A stretch of DNA of 64,000 bases from DATFRY01 sp963764695 (GTDB lineage: Bacteria > Myxococcota_A > Polyangia > Haliangiales > Haliangiaceae). The stretch spans positions 1,612,001-1,676,000 of the forward strand of contig CAVXTW010000001.1 in NCBI GenBank assembly GCA_963764695.1, given 5' to 3'. Positions 51,376-62,466 of the stretch are shown piece by piece (the stretch's first letter is position 1; every line of letters starts with the position of its first letter). Made by a program: the position numbers and the translations under genes. A model generated the notes under the pieces. It had not been told where the DNA came from. It made no database searches and saw only the letters and a list, made by a program, of their open reading frames with translations.

Positions 51376-52537
51376 GCCGCTCTGCGGCGCGGCGCTGCTG
51401 CTGGCCGCCCTGGCGGTGGCCGGCTGCGAGGACGAGCGCCCGGGTGTCACCGGCACCACGTCGCTGGCCGTCGAGCTGGTCAGCCCCGGCGATCCCGGCG
51501 CCGAGGACGCGAGGCTCGACGACGAGGCGCGCGCCGTCACGCTGTCGGTGACCGCGCTGGACGAGCAGGGCGAGGTGGACGAGAGCTTCTCGCGCCAGGT
51601 CGACCTGCACGTGCACTACCTGGGCGGGCTCAGCCCGGCGCTGGGGCAGACGCCGCTGCTCGCCTTCGACCTGGAGGCCGGACGGTCTCCGGAGATCGAG
51701 CTCGAGCTGCCGGGCGTGTTCGGCCCGACCTTCCTCTGGATCGAGGACGGCCGCGGCGCGGAAGCCACCTTCGCCACCGGCACCTCGCCGGTGCTGTGGT
51801 ACCGCGATCCGTGGCTGGTCGATGTGTCGCAGCCGCCGGACGAGGCGGCGCTCGACGCGCTGGAGCGCTCGCCGCTCGAGCTCAAGCAGATCCGGGTCAG
51901 CGGCTCCCGCTACGGGGCCACCGGCCGCATGGTGGTGACCGGCGTCTACTCGCAGGGCTACACGCTGGCCGACGTCGACTGCGGCGAGGGCGGCGACCCG
52001 CCGTGCACCACCGGCGACTACGACTCCGTGCTGGTGTTCAGCTTCAACCGTCCGCTGGGCGAGGGGACGGGGCCTGTCGAGGTGGGAGACACGATCGAGG
52101 CGGTGACCGGCGCGGTGACCGAGTTCAACGGCCTGACCGAGCTGGGCTTCCCGCAGAGCTACGTCGCCGACGGCGGGCGCGATCCGGGCCGGGTGCCGGA
52201 GCCGGTCGTGATCCAGCCGGAGTGGCTGGGCACCCGCATCGAGATGGAGCGGGCCGAGTCCGGTCTGGTGGCCATCGAGAACGCGACGGTGTGCGAGCTG
52301 GACGACGACTTCGAGACCTACGCGCAGTGGAAGCTCGGCCTGGGCGAGGAGGGCTGCGCGGACTCCGGCTCCATCGTCAATGTCATCACTCAGGGACAGG
52401 TCAACGAGTTCGCCCCGGCCGACCACATCGGCCAGGTGCTTCCGCGGGTAGTGGGGACCCTGCGGCCGGTCAACATCGGAAGCTTCAACGTGTGGATCAT
52501 CTATCCGCGCGACGCCGAGGATCTGACGCTGCCGTAG
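51344..52537 (+). CDS. Predicted lipoprotein of unknown function
   Basis: A 397-residue protein with a signal ending in lipobox ALAVAGC (C28). The mature part is beta-rich: TSLAVELVSPGDPG, AVTLSVTALDEQGEVDESFSRQVDLHVHYLGG, LELPGVFGPTFLWIEDGRG, and resembles Ig-like or carbohydrate-binding folds. A domain near residues 185-300 has GRMVVTGVYSQGYTLADVDCGEGG, an OB-like fold. No catalytic motif. Its start lies inside the 3' end of the nucleotidase gene, so the two are coupled and possibly work at the same surface site. Confidence 0.78.
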   Translation: MTDASDLSSSRPLCGAALLLAALAVAGCEDERPGVTGTTSLAVELVSPGDPGAEDARLDDEARAVTLSVTALDEQGEVDESFSRQVDLHVHYLGGLSPALGQTPLLAFDLEAGRSPEIELELPGVFGPTFLWIEDGRGAEATFATGTSPVLWYRDPWLVDVSQPPDEAALDALERSPLELKQIRVSGSRYGATGRMVVTGVYSQGYTLADVDCGEGGDPPCTTGDYDSVLVFSFNRPLGEGTGPVEVGDTIEAVTGAVTEFNGLTELGFPQSYVADGGRDPGRVPEPVVIQPEWLGTRIEMERAESGLVAIENATVCELDDDFETYAQWKLGLGEEGCADSGSIVNVITQGQVNEFAPADHIGQVLPRVVGTLRPVNIGSFNVWIIYPRDAEDLTLP

Positions 52538-52576
52538 TCGGATCCCGCCGCCACCTCCCACCCCGGATCGACTTGC

Positions 52577-54310
52577 ATGATGCGATGTGCCGCCGTCTTC
52601 TCATCCGCGCTGTTCCTCGTCCTCGGCCCGGTGCGGCCGGCCGCGGCGCAGCAGCCCGCGCCGCAGCCGCAGCCTGACCCGACGCAAGGGCAGCCGCCGG
52701 CCGAACCGACCGCGCCGCCCGAGGCACCGCCGACCGCGCCGACCGAGCAGCCGACCAGCGAGCCGGTGCCGGCCGGGCCGACCGCGGAGCCGACCACGCC
52801 TTCGGGACCGCAGGCGACGCCGCCGGCGCCCGACGCTCCGGCGTCGGAGGTCAATCGCGGCTCGGGCGGGCAGTCCGGCTTCGTCGACATCCGCCTCAAC
52901 CTGACCCTGACAAACGAGAACGTCTTCGCCGAGCCTGGCGAGACAATCCCGAGCGTGCCCGGCTGGCGCTTCGGCCGGCCCAACTCGCTCGGCACGCTGT
53001 TCTTCGACAACTACGACACGCGCTTCTCCGGCTACGAGACGCTGTCGCACGGCGTCCTGTACAAGAACTTCAACAAGGAGTCGTGGGAGGTCGAGGGCGC
53101 GCTGGTCCTGCGCATCAACGACCTGGCCGAGAACCGCATCGACCTGAGCGACGCCGGGTCGTACATCCGCGTGGCGCACTGGTTCGACCCGACCCGCAAG
53201 GAGAAGGAGCTGGTCTCGCTGACCGCGTTCCCCACCTCGAGCGATCGCTTCCGGCTGGGCTACAGCTGGCGCCTGTCCTGGGGCGGCTCGCCCGAGTACC
53301 AGCGCAGCCGCGCCGCGGTGCCGGGCGTGAAGCTGCAGTACGACAGCGAGCGCGCCTACGCCTTCGTCGGTGCCAAGTCTGCGGTCGTGCTCGACCGCGC
53401 CACCGCCGAGGAGGAGGCGGTGCTGGCCGGCCTGGTCGGCGGCGGCGTGGACATCACCGACATGCTGCGCGTCGAGGTCAACGGCGGCTACTTCGATCGC
53501 GGCGGCAACGAGCTGCAGGACGTCATCCGCGAGAAGGTGCGGCTGTACGGCGGCTCGGTCCAGGTGGCGGTCCACAAGGACGAGCCGGTCACCTCGTCGG
53601 TCGACTACAAGCTCTACCGCAACGACCCGGAGCGCGCGTACCACCTGTTCGCCGAGGAGGCGTACCCGGGCGGCGTGAGCTGGCTGGTCGCGGCCGAGGG
53701 CACCGTCCAGGGCCAGACGCTCAAGGACCCGGAGGTCTCCGGCGGCACAAAGATCCAGATCGGCATGGCCGGCGACATCAACACGCGGGTCAAGATCGAC
53801 CGCACCCGCCTGCGCCTGGATCTGCAGTACCGCGACCTCGCCTTCATCCTGCACTCGACGCCGTCGCTGCCGACCTACTCCGACTTCCCGGAGGAGTACG
53901 TGCGCACCGGCAACTTCTTCGCCGCCATCGGCGCCGACCAGAACTTCGAGGGCACGGGGCTCACCGTCGGCGTCATCGCCGGCATCGACATGCCGGCCAC
54001 CCTGGAGACGCCGACCGGCGCCATCCCGGGCGACATGGTCGAGGGCGCCGGCGAGTCAACTGCGGTGGTGCGCAGCGAGGGGGACATCACGGTCCTGCCG
54101 CCCGGCGAGGACGCGCTGCCGCAGCTGGCGCTCAAGCTGACCTCGCGGCTCGACTTCGCCGACTCGTTCGCCGCGCTCACCGACGTCTACTACACGCGCG
54201 ATCCCAACCAGACCCGCCTGGTCCGCGAGGATCCCGAGGCGCCCCTCGAGCGCGAGTTCGGCGAGTTCAACCAGCTCGGCTTCAACTTCACCCTGCAGGC
54301 CAAGTTCTAG
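52577..54310 (+). CDS. Outer-membrane beta-barrel protein with Pro-rich N-terminus
   Basis: A 577-residue exported protein. The signal peptide (about residues 1-24, RPAAAQ) is followed by a Pro/Thr/Ala/Gln linker (25-90), which may span the wall. The remainder is a long run of amphipathic strands with alternating hydrophobic residues (SWEVEGALVLRINDLAEN, RFRLGYSWRLSWGG, RVKIDRTRLRLDLQYRDLAFIL), ending QLGFNFTLQAKF with a terminal Phe, as in porins assembled by Bam. The family is not recognised. It follows the lipoprotein after 39 bp and is probably in one operon with it and the nucleotidase, which would fit uptake of the products. Confidence 0.78.
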   Translation: MMRCAAVFSSALFLVLGPVRPAAAQQPAPQPQPDPTQGQPPAEPTAPPEAPPTAPTEQPTSEPVPAGPTAEPTTPSGPQATPPAPDAPASEVNRGSGGQSGFVDIRLNLTLTNENVFAEPGETIPSVPGWRFGRPNSLGTLFFDNYDTRFSGYETLSHGVLYKNFNKESWEVEGALVLRINDLAENRIDLSDAGSYIRVAHWFDPTRKEKELVSLTAFPTSSDRFRLGYSWRLSWGGSPEYQRSRAAVPGVKLQYDSERAYAFVGAKSAVVLDRATAEEEAVLAGLVGGGVDITDMLRVEVNGGYFDRGGNELQDVIREKVRLYGGSVQVAVHKDEPVTSSVDYKLYRNDPERAYHLFAEEAYPGGVSWLVAAEGTVQGQTLKDPEVSGGTKIQIGMAGDINTRVKIDRTRLRLDLQYRDLAFILHSTPSLPTYSDFPEEYVRTGNFFAAIGADQNFEGTGLTVGVIAGIDMPATLETPTGAIPGDMVEGAGESTAVVRSEGDITVLPPGEDALPQLALKLTSRLDFADSFAALTDVYYTRDPNQTRLVREDPEAPLEREFGEFNQLGFNFTLQAKF

Positions 54311-54463
54311 CGCCGAAACATCGGCGGCCGGGAAATCGGCCAACACTTCTGGCACCCGCGGGCACCAGCACATGCAGCTGGGAGCGACCGCGGCGGGGCG
54401 CCCGACCCCGATGCGGGTCGACCACATCCTCGTGGCGTTCACGAACCAGGAGCTCGATTTCCC

Positions 54464-55273
54464 ATGACACGTCTTCACACGACCCTGCTCACGATGGCCT
54501 CGCTCGCCGGGCTCGTCCTCGGCGGCTGCGCGCTCGACGGCGAGGAGCCGGAGGCGGCATCGCTCGACGACGAGCGCCCGCTGTCCGGGCCGTCCGAGCA
54601 GCAGCAACCGGCCGAGGAGGACGAGGGGCCCAGCGAGCCCGACCAGGGCGACGACGACTGCACGTCGACGCTGGACGGTTTCGGCCAGGTGTGCACCACC
54701 TGCGGCGACTCGTCGCCCGAGTGTCTGGTCGGCGCGTGCTCGGTGCGCGACCGCTGCATGGAGTGCACCAATCCTGTCGGCCGCGTCGCTGTCAACTGCA
54801 GCATCGACTACGAGTCGCTGCCCATCGAGAGCTGGACCGCCGGCGGGGGCGGCACCTTCAACGTGTGCAGCGCGAGCTGGGGCTTCCCCGGCGGCGCCAG
54901 CGGTGTCTGTCACTACCCGGGCACCGAGTCGTGCACGATCACCGAGGACGGCGACGCGCGCTGCATCGACTGCACCTATCCGGATGGCTCCGGCTCCGGC
55001 ACCTGCCTGCTCGACCCGAACGAGCCGCTCCCGGACATCATGGCGGGACGGCCGAGCACGCTGCCCGGGCCGAACGCCTGCGTCACGTCAACCTACGAGG
55101 GCGTGGAGTGCTCGACGTGCACGCGCGAGGATCTCGGCGCCACCATGGCATGTCGGATGGCTCCGGCCGCGTCGTGCGAGCCCATCGACGGTGACGACCC
55201 GCTCGAGACCTGCTTCGTCTGCCAGCTCGAGGGCGGCGGCACCGCCACGTTCTGCGACGACGCCGGCTCCTGA
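54464..55273 (+). CDS. Cysteine-rich lipoprotein, paralogous to the exported domain of the next sigma factor
   Basis: A 269-residue exported protein. The lipobox VLGGC gives lipidated C22, then an acidic linker (about 23-65). The mature domain has 22 cysteines, many as CxxC pairs: CTTC, CMEC, CIDC, CSTC, CFVC. Recognisable segments are PECLVGAC, NCSIDYESLP, GGGGTFNVCSASWGFPGG, PLPDIMAGRP and TFCDDAGS. The same segments, in the same order, form the C-terminal part of the protein encoded at 55405-57501. The fold is unknown; disulfides are likely outside the cytoplasm, though metal binding is possible. It has 131 bp to the sigma-factor gene. Confidence 0.82.
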   Translation: MTRLHTTLLTMASLAGLVLGGCALDGEEPEAASLDDERPLSGPSEQQQPAEEDEGPSEPDQGDDDCTSTLDGFGQVCTTCGDSSPECLVGACSVRDRCMECTNPVGRVAVNCSIDYESLPIESWTAGGGGTFNVCSASWGFPGGASGVCHYPGTESCTITEDGDARCIDCTYPDGSGSGTCLLDPNEPLPDIMAGRPSTLPGPNACVTSTYEGVECSTCTREDLGATMACRMAPAASCEPIDGDDPLETCFVCQLEGGGTATFCDDAGS

Positions 55274-55404
55274 CCGAGCGTGAGGCGCGGGCGCGGGCCC
55301 GCACAACGTGACCGAGTGCGGGTCGTCGCCCGGCGGCCGGGCCATTCGGCGGACGCTGGTCGTTTTGCGCCAACGCTCCGCCGCGCCGTGGGACTACGCT
55401 GAAT

Positions 55405-57501
55405 GTGGAGATGGAAGAGCCGGTCCGATCTCTCCTCTCGCATCAGTCGTGGCTGCGGCGGCTGGCCCGGCGGCTGGTCCGCTCGCCGGCCGCGGCAGAC
55501 GACCTGGTCCAGGACACCTGCGTCACCGCGCTCCGCGTCGCCCCGCCCGGCGCCGACATGCGGCCGTGGCTGCGCGGCGTCATGCGCCACCTGGCGTCGC
55601 ACTACGTGCGCGGCGAGCGGCGCCGGATCGCGCGAGAGGACAGCTACCAGCGGATCACGTCCTCGATCGCGGCGCCCGACGGGATCCTCGAGTACGGCGT
55701 CGATCGCGAGCGCCTCCGCGACATCGTCGAGTCGCTGCCGGAGCCGTTCCGCTCGACGGTGGTGCAGCGCTACATCGAGGGCCTGTCGTGCGCCGAGATC
55801 GCGCGCGCCCATCGAGTCCCGGCCGGCACCGTCAGGTGGCGCCAGACCCGCGCGCTCGAGCTTCTGCGCAGCCGGCTCGAGGACGGCGCTCCCACCACTG
55901 GCCGCCGCCGCCGGCTGTTCTGGCCCTTTGCCGGGGCAGGCTCTTCGCTGAGCTCCGGCCGCTCGCTCTTGCCGGTGCCGGGCAGGGGCAGCCTGGTGGC
56001 GCTGGGCCTGGCCGGGCTGGTGGCCATCATCGGCCTCGGGCTCCGCACCGGCGCCGACGATTCCGTGGCCGAGGCGCACCCGGTGAGCGACACGTTCCTC
56101 GGACGCCTGTCGCTGGTGGCGACGACGGAGCTCGGCGCCGGCCCCGATCGCTCGGGAGCAGGCGGACCGGAGGCGTCGACAAGGGCAGGGCGCGGCGCCG
56201 CTGCGTGGTCGTCAACCGGCGACGCGCGCAGACGGCGCCGGGCCGCGCCCCTCGCCACCGACGACAGCTGGCTCGCGCAGCTCATCGAGGACTACGAGCT
56301 CGCCCTGTACGACTGCGCGATCGAGCGCGACCAGGTCCTGCACTGCGAGCGCGAGCCAATCCCGCCGGGCGCGGCGGGCGCCGCCACCTGCTCGGTGCTG
56401 CAGAGGAGCCTGAGCGCGATCGAGCTGGCCACCGGGCCGGGCGCGCGCTCGCGGCACACCAGGCGCTTTCTGGCCGCGGCGCGGTTCACCAACCTGGCGC
56501 TCTCCCGCAAGCTCGGCTGCGCGCCGGCTCCGGATCGCGGACAGGAGCCGTCGCCCGAGCGACCGGCCGCGGGCAGCGCCGATGTTGCCGACGACGCGGA
56601 GGCGGAGCCGGCGGCCGAGCCGGAGCCGGATGACGACGGCGCGGAGATCGACGAGGGGGAGTCCGATCCGGACGGCGAGCCGTCGTGCGAGAGCCACCGC
56701 GGCGAGGCGGGCGACGAGTGCACCACCTGCACCGATGGCGGCGGCTCCGACACGTTCTGCGGCCCGGTCAACTGCACCACCACGACCGAGCAGGACGGCG
56801 CGGTGTGCACCAGCTGCAGCGACGGCCACGGCCACGCGCAGACCAGCTGCACCGGCGGCACATGGGAGTCCGGCTGCGAGTTGACGGTGCAGGAGCACGG
56901 GCTCCTGTGCTCGGCCTGCCCTGGCGACGGCGGGTCGCCGCCAGAGTGTCTGGTGTCGAACTGCTACGTGAGGAACCGCTGTCTCGAGTGCAGGGATCCC
57001 AAGGGGCGCATCGGCACCGACTGCAGCATCGACTACGAGGAGGTACCGGCGGAGAGCACGACGGTCGGAGGCGGCGGCACCTTCAACGTGTGCAGCGCGC
57101 ACTGGGGTTTCCCGGGCGGGTCCGGCGGCACCTGTCACTTTCCCGGCACCGGGACCTGCACGTTCAGCGAGAGAGGCGGCGCGCGCTGCATCGACTGCCG
57201 GTACCCGGGCGGGGGCGACACCGGCACGTGTCTGCTCGATCCCTCCGATCCGCTCCCCGATCCGATGGCGGGCCGTCCCGGCAACCTGCCGCCGCCGGGC
57301 GGATGCGTCACCGAGACGCGTGGGGACGGGATCCAGTGCACGACCTGCACCGCCGGCGACATGCGCGCCACCATGTCCTGCCGCTTCCCTCCCGCGAGCG
57401 GTTGCGAGATCGACCACGGCACCCATCCGGGCGAGAGGTGCGTGAGCTGCACGCTGGTGGGCGGCGGCCTCGCGACCTTCTGCGACGGCGCCGGAACCTG
57501 A
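55405..57501 (+). CDS. ECF sigma factor fused to a membrane span and an extracytoplasmic Cys-rich domain
   Basis: A 698-residue protein (GTG start; an ATG two codons on is an alternative). Residues about 8-75 are sigma region 2 (AADDLVQDTCVTAL, ASHYVRGERRRIARE). Residues about 110-160 are region 4 with the helix-turn-helix SCAEIARAHRVPAGTVRWR. An Arg-rich stretch precedes one membrane span (about 193-214), which places the remainder outside. That part holds a helical segment with four Cys (about 300-380), an acidic linker, and about 30 cysteines from residue 428 to the end in repeated C-x2-C...C...C units. From C502 it aligns with the upstream lipoprotein. It should be a membrane-tethered transcription factor needing proteolysis, or working at the membrane. 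No anti-sigma gene is adjacent. Confidence 0.88.
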   Translation: MEMEEPVRSLLSHQSWLRRLARRLVRSPAAADDLVQDTCVTALRVAPPGADMRPWLRGVMRHLASHYVRGERRRIAREDSYQRITSSIAAPDGILEYGVDRERLRDIVESLPEPFRSTVVQRYIEGLSCAEIARAHRVPAGTVRWRQTRALELLRSRLEDGAPTTGRRRRLFWPFAGAGSSLSSGRSLLPVPGRGSLVALGLAGLVAIIGLGLRTGADDSVAEAHPVSDTFLGRLSLVATTELGAGPDRSGAGGPEASTRAGRGAAAWSSTGDARRRRRAAPLATDDSWLAQLIEDYELALYDCAIERDQVLHCEREPIPPGAAGAATCSVLQRSLSAIELATGPGARSRHTRRFLAAARFTNLALSRKLGCAPAPDRGQEPSPERPAAGSADVADDAEAEPAAEPEPDDDGAEIDEGESDPDGEPSCESHRGEAGDECTTCTDGGGSDTFCGPVNCTTTTEQDGAVCTSCSDGHGHAQTSCTGGTWESGCELTVQEHGLLCSACPGDGGSPPECLVSNCYVRNRCLECRDPKGRIGTDCSIDYEEVPAESTTVGGGGTFNVCSAHWGFPGGSGGTCHFPGTGTCTFSERGGARCIDCRYPGGGDTGTCLLDPSDPLPDPMAGRPGNLPPPGGCVTETRGDGIQCTTCTAGDMRATMSCRFPPASGCEIDHGTHPGERCVSCTLVGGGLATFCDGAGT

Positions 57502-57625
57502 TCGCGGCCGTCAGTCGATCGGCAGGCCCGCGAGTCAAGGCCGGCTCCCGGCGCAGGCCAGGTCTGCCACGGCCGGCCGGAATGTGAGAGGATGCGCCGG
57601 CCCACGGGCACCCGGGCCCTCACCC

Positions 57626-58288
57626 ATGGACGCGATTCTCGACCTCTTTCAGTGGCTCATCGGCCTCATCCGCGATCCCGGTGCGCTGATCCGATGGGGT
57701 GGCTATCCGGGGCTGGCGCTCATCGTCTTCCTCGAGACCGGCGCCCTGGTCTTCTTTTTGCCCGGTGACTCGCTGCTGGTCATGGCCGGCCTGTACTCCG
57801 CCCAGGGCAGCCTCGACATCTTCGTCCTGAACCTGCTCCTCATCCCCTGCGCCATCATCGGCGACGCCTGCTCGTACGTCATCGGGGCCAAGGCCGGGCC
57901 GCGCCTGTTCAACAAGCCCCGCTCGCGCTTCTTCCGCCCCGAGCACCTGCACGCCGCCCACCGCTTCTACGAGAAGCACGGCGGCAAGGCGATCATCATC
58001 GCGCGCTTCATGCCGCTGGTGCGCACCTTCGTGCCGGTGGTGGCCGGCATGGCGCAGATGACCTATCGGCGCTTCGCCGTCTACAACATCATCGGAGGCG
58101 CCTCCTGGGTGCTGTCGATGACCGTCATCGGCTACGTGCTCGGCGTCCGCTTTCCCGTCCTGGTCCGACACATCGAGAAGGTGATCATCGTCGTGGTGCT
58201 GCTCTCCATCACGCCGGGCATCATCGAGTACATCCGCCACCGGCGCCGCAAGTCGGCCGAACCGGTGCAGCCGCCGGAGGCGTCATGA
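57626..58288 (+). CDS. DedA-family membrane protein
   Basis: A 220-residue polytopic membrane protein of the DedA/SNARE-associated family, linked to undecaprenyl-phosphate or phospholipid flipping and membrane-potential homeostasis. Signatures: GYPGLALIVFLETGALVFFLPGDSLL, IGDACSYVIGAKAG, RFFRPEHLHAAHRFYEKHGGKAIIIARFMPLVRTFVPVVAGMAQM and the C-terminal GYVLG helix. The conserved Glu and the FMPLVRTFVP Arg are present. The ATG at 57626 is preferred; the upstream in-frame start at 57584 adds 14 unlikely residues. The symporter start overlaps its stop (ATGA). Confidence 0.9.
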   Translation: MDAILDLFQWLIGLIRDPGALIRWGGYPGLALIVFLETGALVFFLPGDSLLVMAGLYSAQGSLDIFVLNLLLIPCAIIGDACSYVIGAKAGPRLFNKPRSRFFRPEHLHAAHRFYEKHGGKAIIIARFMPLVRTFVPVVAGMAQMTYRRFAVYNIIGGASWVLSMTVIGYVLGVRFPVLVRHIEKVIIVVVLLSITPGIIEYIRHRRRKSAEPVQPPEAS

Positions 58289-59652
58289 AGCCGGCAACAC
58301 CCGCCCCGCGCCGGCGGCTCCCGCCGCACGTGCGCATGCTGCTCGGCCTCCTCATCGGGGCCACCATCGGGCTCATCGCCAACGGCGTGTGGGCCGACCA
58401 CGCCGCGCTCGACTGGATCGTGCGCAACCTTGCCGATCCGATCGGGAAGGTCTTCATCAACTTCCTGCTCATGCTGGTGGCGCCGCTCCTGTTCGCCGCC
58501 CTTGTCATGGGCATCGCCGAGCTGGAGCTGGCCCAGCTCGGCCGCCTGGGCGTGCGCATGCTCGGGTACACGGTGGTGGTGTCGGCGATCGCGGTGACCA
58601 TCGGCCTGGTCATGGTCAACACGCTGCAGCCGGGGGCGGGCATGCCGGACGAGATGCGCGACCGCGCGCTCAAGTCCGACGTCAACAAGCGCCTGTTCCA
58701 CTTCCTCGCCGAGGTCCCGGACGCTCCCGAGGAGGTGGTGAAGGCGGTGGTGGCGAAGCCGGACCTGCCCAAGCCGTCGGACCAGTCGGTCGTCGACCTC
58801 ATCCTGTCGATGGTGCCGGACAACGTGGTCGGCGCGGCCGGCTCGAACGCGAAGCTGCTCGGCCTGATCGTGTTCGCGCTCGTGTTCGGCATCGCGCTCG
58901 CCTTCACCGACACGCCCGCGTCTCATCGCCTGCGCGAGACCATCCAGGGCCTGTACGACGTCCTCATGCGCCTCATCGAGGGCATCCTGTACTTCGCACC
59001 GCTGGGGGTCGGCGCGCTGCTGTTCAGCATGACCGCCCGGCTGGGCTTCGAGATCTTGCAGCAGCTGGCGGCCTACGTCGGCGTGGTGGTGGCGGCGCTG
59101 GCCATCCACATGTTCGTCGTCTACTCGCTGTCGGTGAAGCTCCTGGGCCGCATGAACCCGCTCACCTTCTTCCGCGGGTCCAGGCTGGCCATCGTGACCG
59201 CGTTCTCCACCGCGTCGTCGAACGCGACCCTGCCCACCGCGATCAAGGTGGCCGAGGAGGAGCTGCGCCTGCCGCGCCACGTGAGCCGCTTCGTGCTGAC
59301 GGCCGGCTCGGCCATGAACCAGAACGGCACCGCGCTGTTCGAGGGCGTCACGGTCCTGTTCCTGGCCCAGGTGTTCGGCGTCCACCTCGACCTCGGCCAG
59401 CAGCTGCAGGTGATGCTGATCTGCATCCTGGCCGGCATCGGCACCGCGGGCGTTCCGGCCGGCTCGCTCCCGGTGGTGGCCATGATCCTCGCCATGTTCA
59501 ACATCCCGCCCGAGGGGCTGGGCCTGATCCTGGGCGTCGATCGCTTCCTCGACATGTGCCGCACCTCGCTCAACGTGACCGGCGATCTGGCGGCCGCCGT
59601 CTTCGTCGCGCGCGGCGAGGAGGAGCCGAGCAGAGCCGAGCCCGCCGGCTGA
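58285..59652 (+). CDS. Dicarboxylate/amino acid:cation symporter
   Basis: A 455-residue member of the glutamate/dicarboxylate:cation symporter family (GltP/DctA type), importing acidic amino acids or C4-dicarboxylates with H+ or Na+. It has eight predicted spans and two hairpins: the HP1 serine-rich FSTASSNATLPTAIKVAEEEL, the unwound TM7 motif, here AMNQNGTALFEG instead of the usual NMDGT, HP2 GTAGVPAGSLPVVAMIL, and DRFLDMCRTSLNVTGD in TM8. A charged loop (about residues 130-165) is longer than usual. The NMDGT change could alter cation coupling. It overlaps DedA by four bases. Confidence 0.88.
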   Translation: MKPATPAPRRRLPPHVRMLLGLLIGATIGLIANGVWADHAALDWIVRNLADPIGKVFINFLLMLVAPLLFAALVMGIAELELAQLGRLGVRMLGYTVVVSAIAVTIGLVMVNTLQPGAGMPDEMRDRALKSDVNKRLFHFLAEVPDAPEEVVKAVVAKPDLPKPSDQSVVDLILSMVPDNVVGAAGSNAKLLGLIVFALVFGIALAFTDTPASHRLRETIQGLYDVLMRLIEGILYFAPLGVGALLFSMTARLGFEILQQLAAYVGVVVAALAIHMFVVYSLSVKLLGRMNPLTFFRGSRLAIVTAFSTASSNATLPTAIKVAEEELRLPRHVSRFVLTAGSAMNQNGTALFEGVTVLFLAQVFGVHLDLGQQLQVMLICILAGIGTAGVPAGSLPVVAMILAMFNIPPEGLGLILGVDRFLDMCRTSLNVTGDLAAAVFVARGEEEPSRAEPAG

Positions 59653-59827
59653 TTCACCGCCGTGTGCGGCGCGGCGAGCCGCGCGGCCCCGATAGATCCA
59701 CGAGTTACAGCCACGGGGCGGCTGACGGCAAATCCGCGCCCGTGAAAACCAGGCGCCCAATCTCCTCGCGCGGGACCGCCGCGATCATGTATATGGTGGG
59801 CCTATTCATTCGCAAGGACGAGGAATC

Positions 59828-62365
<2,538 letters not shown>

Positions 62366-62466
62366 GAATGTAGCGCCTTCAATACACGGCGTTACTTTTG
62401 GCCCAAAGGAGGGTCGAACTACGCGTCGGCGCAGCTGAAAACTATGTTTCGGTTGCGCCGCGCGTC

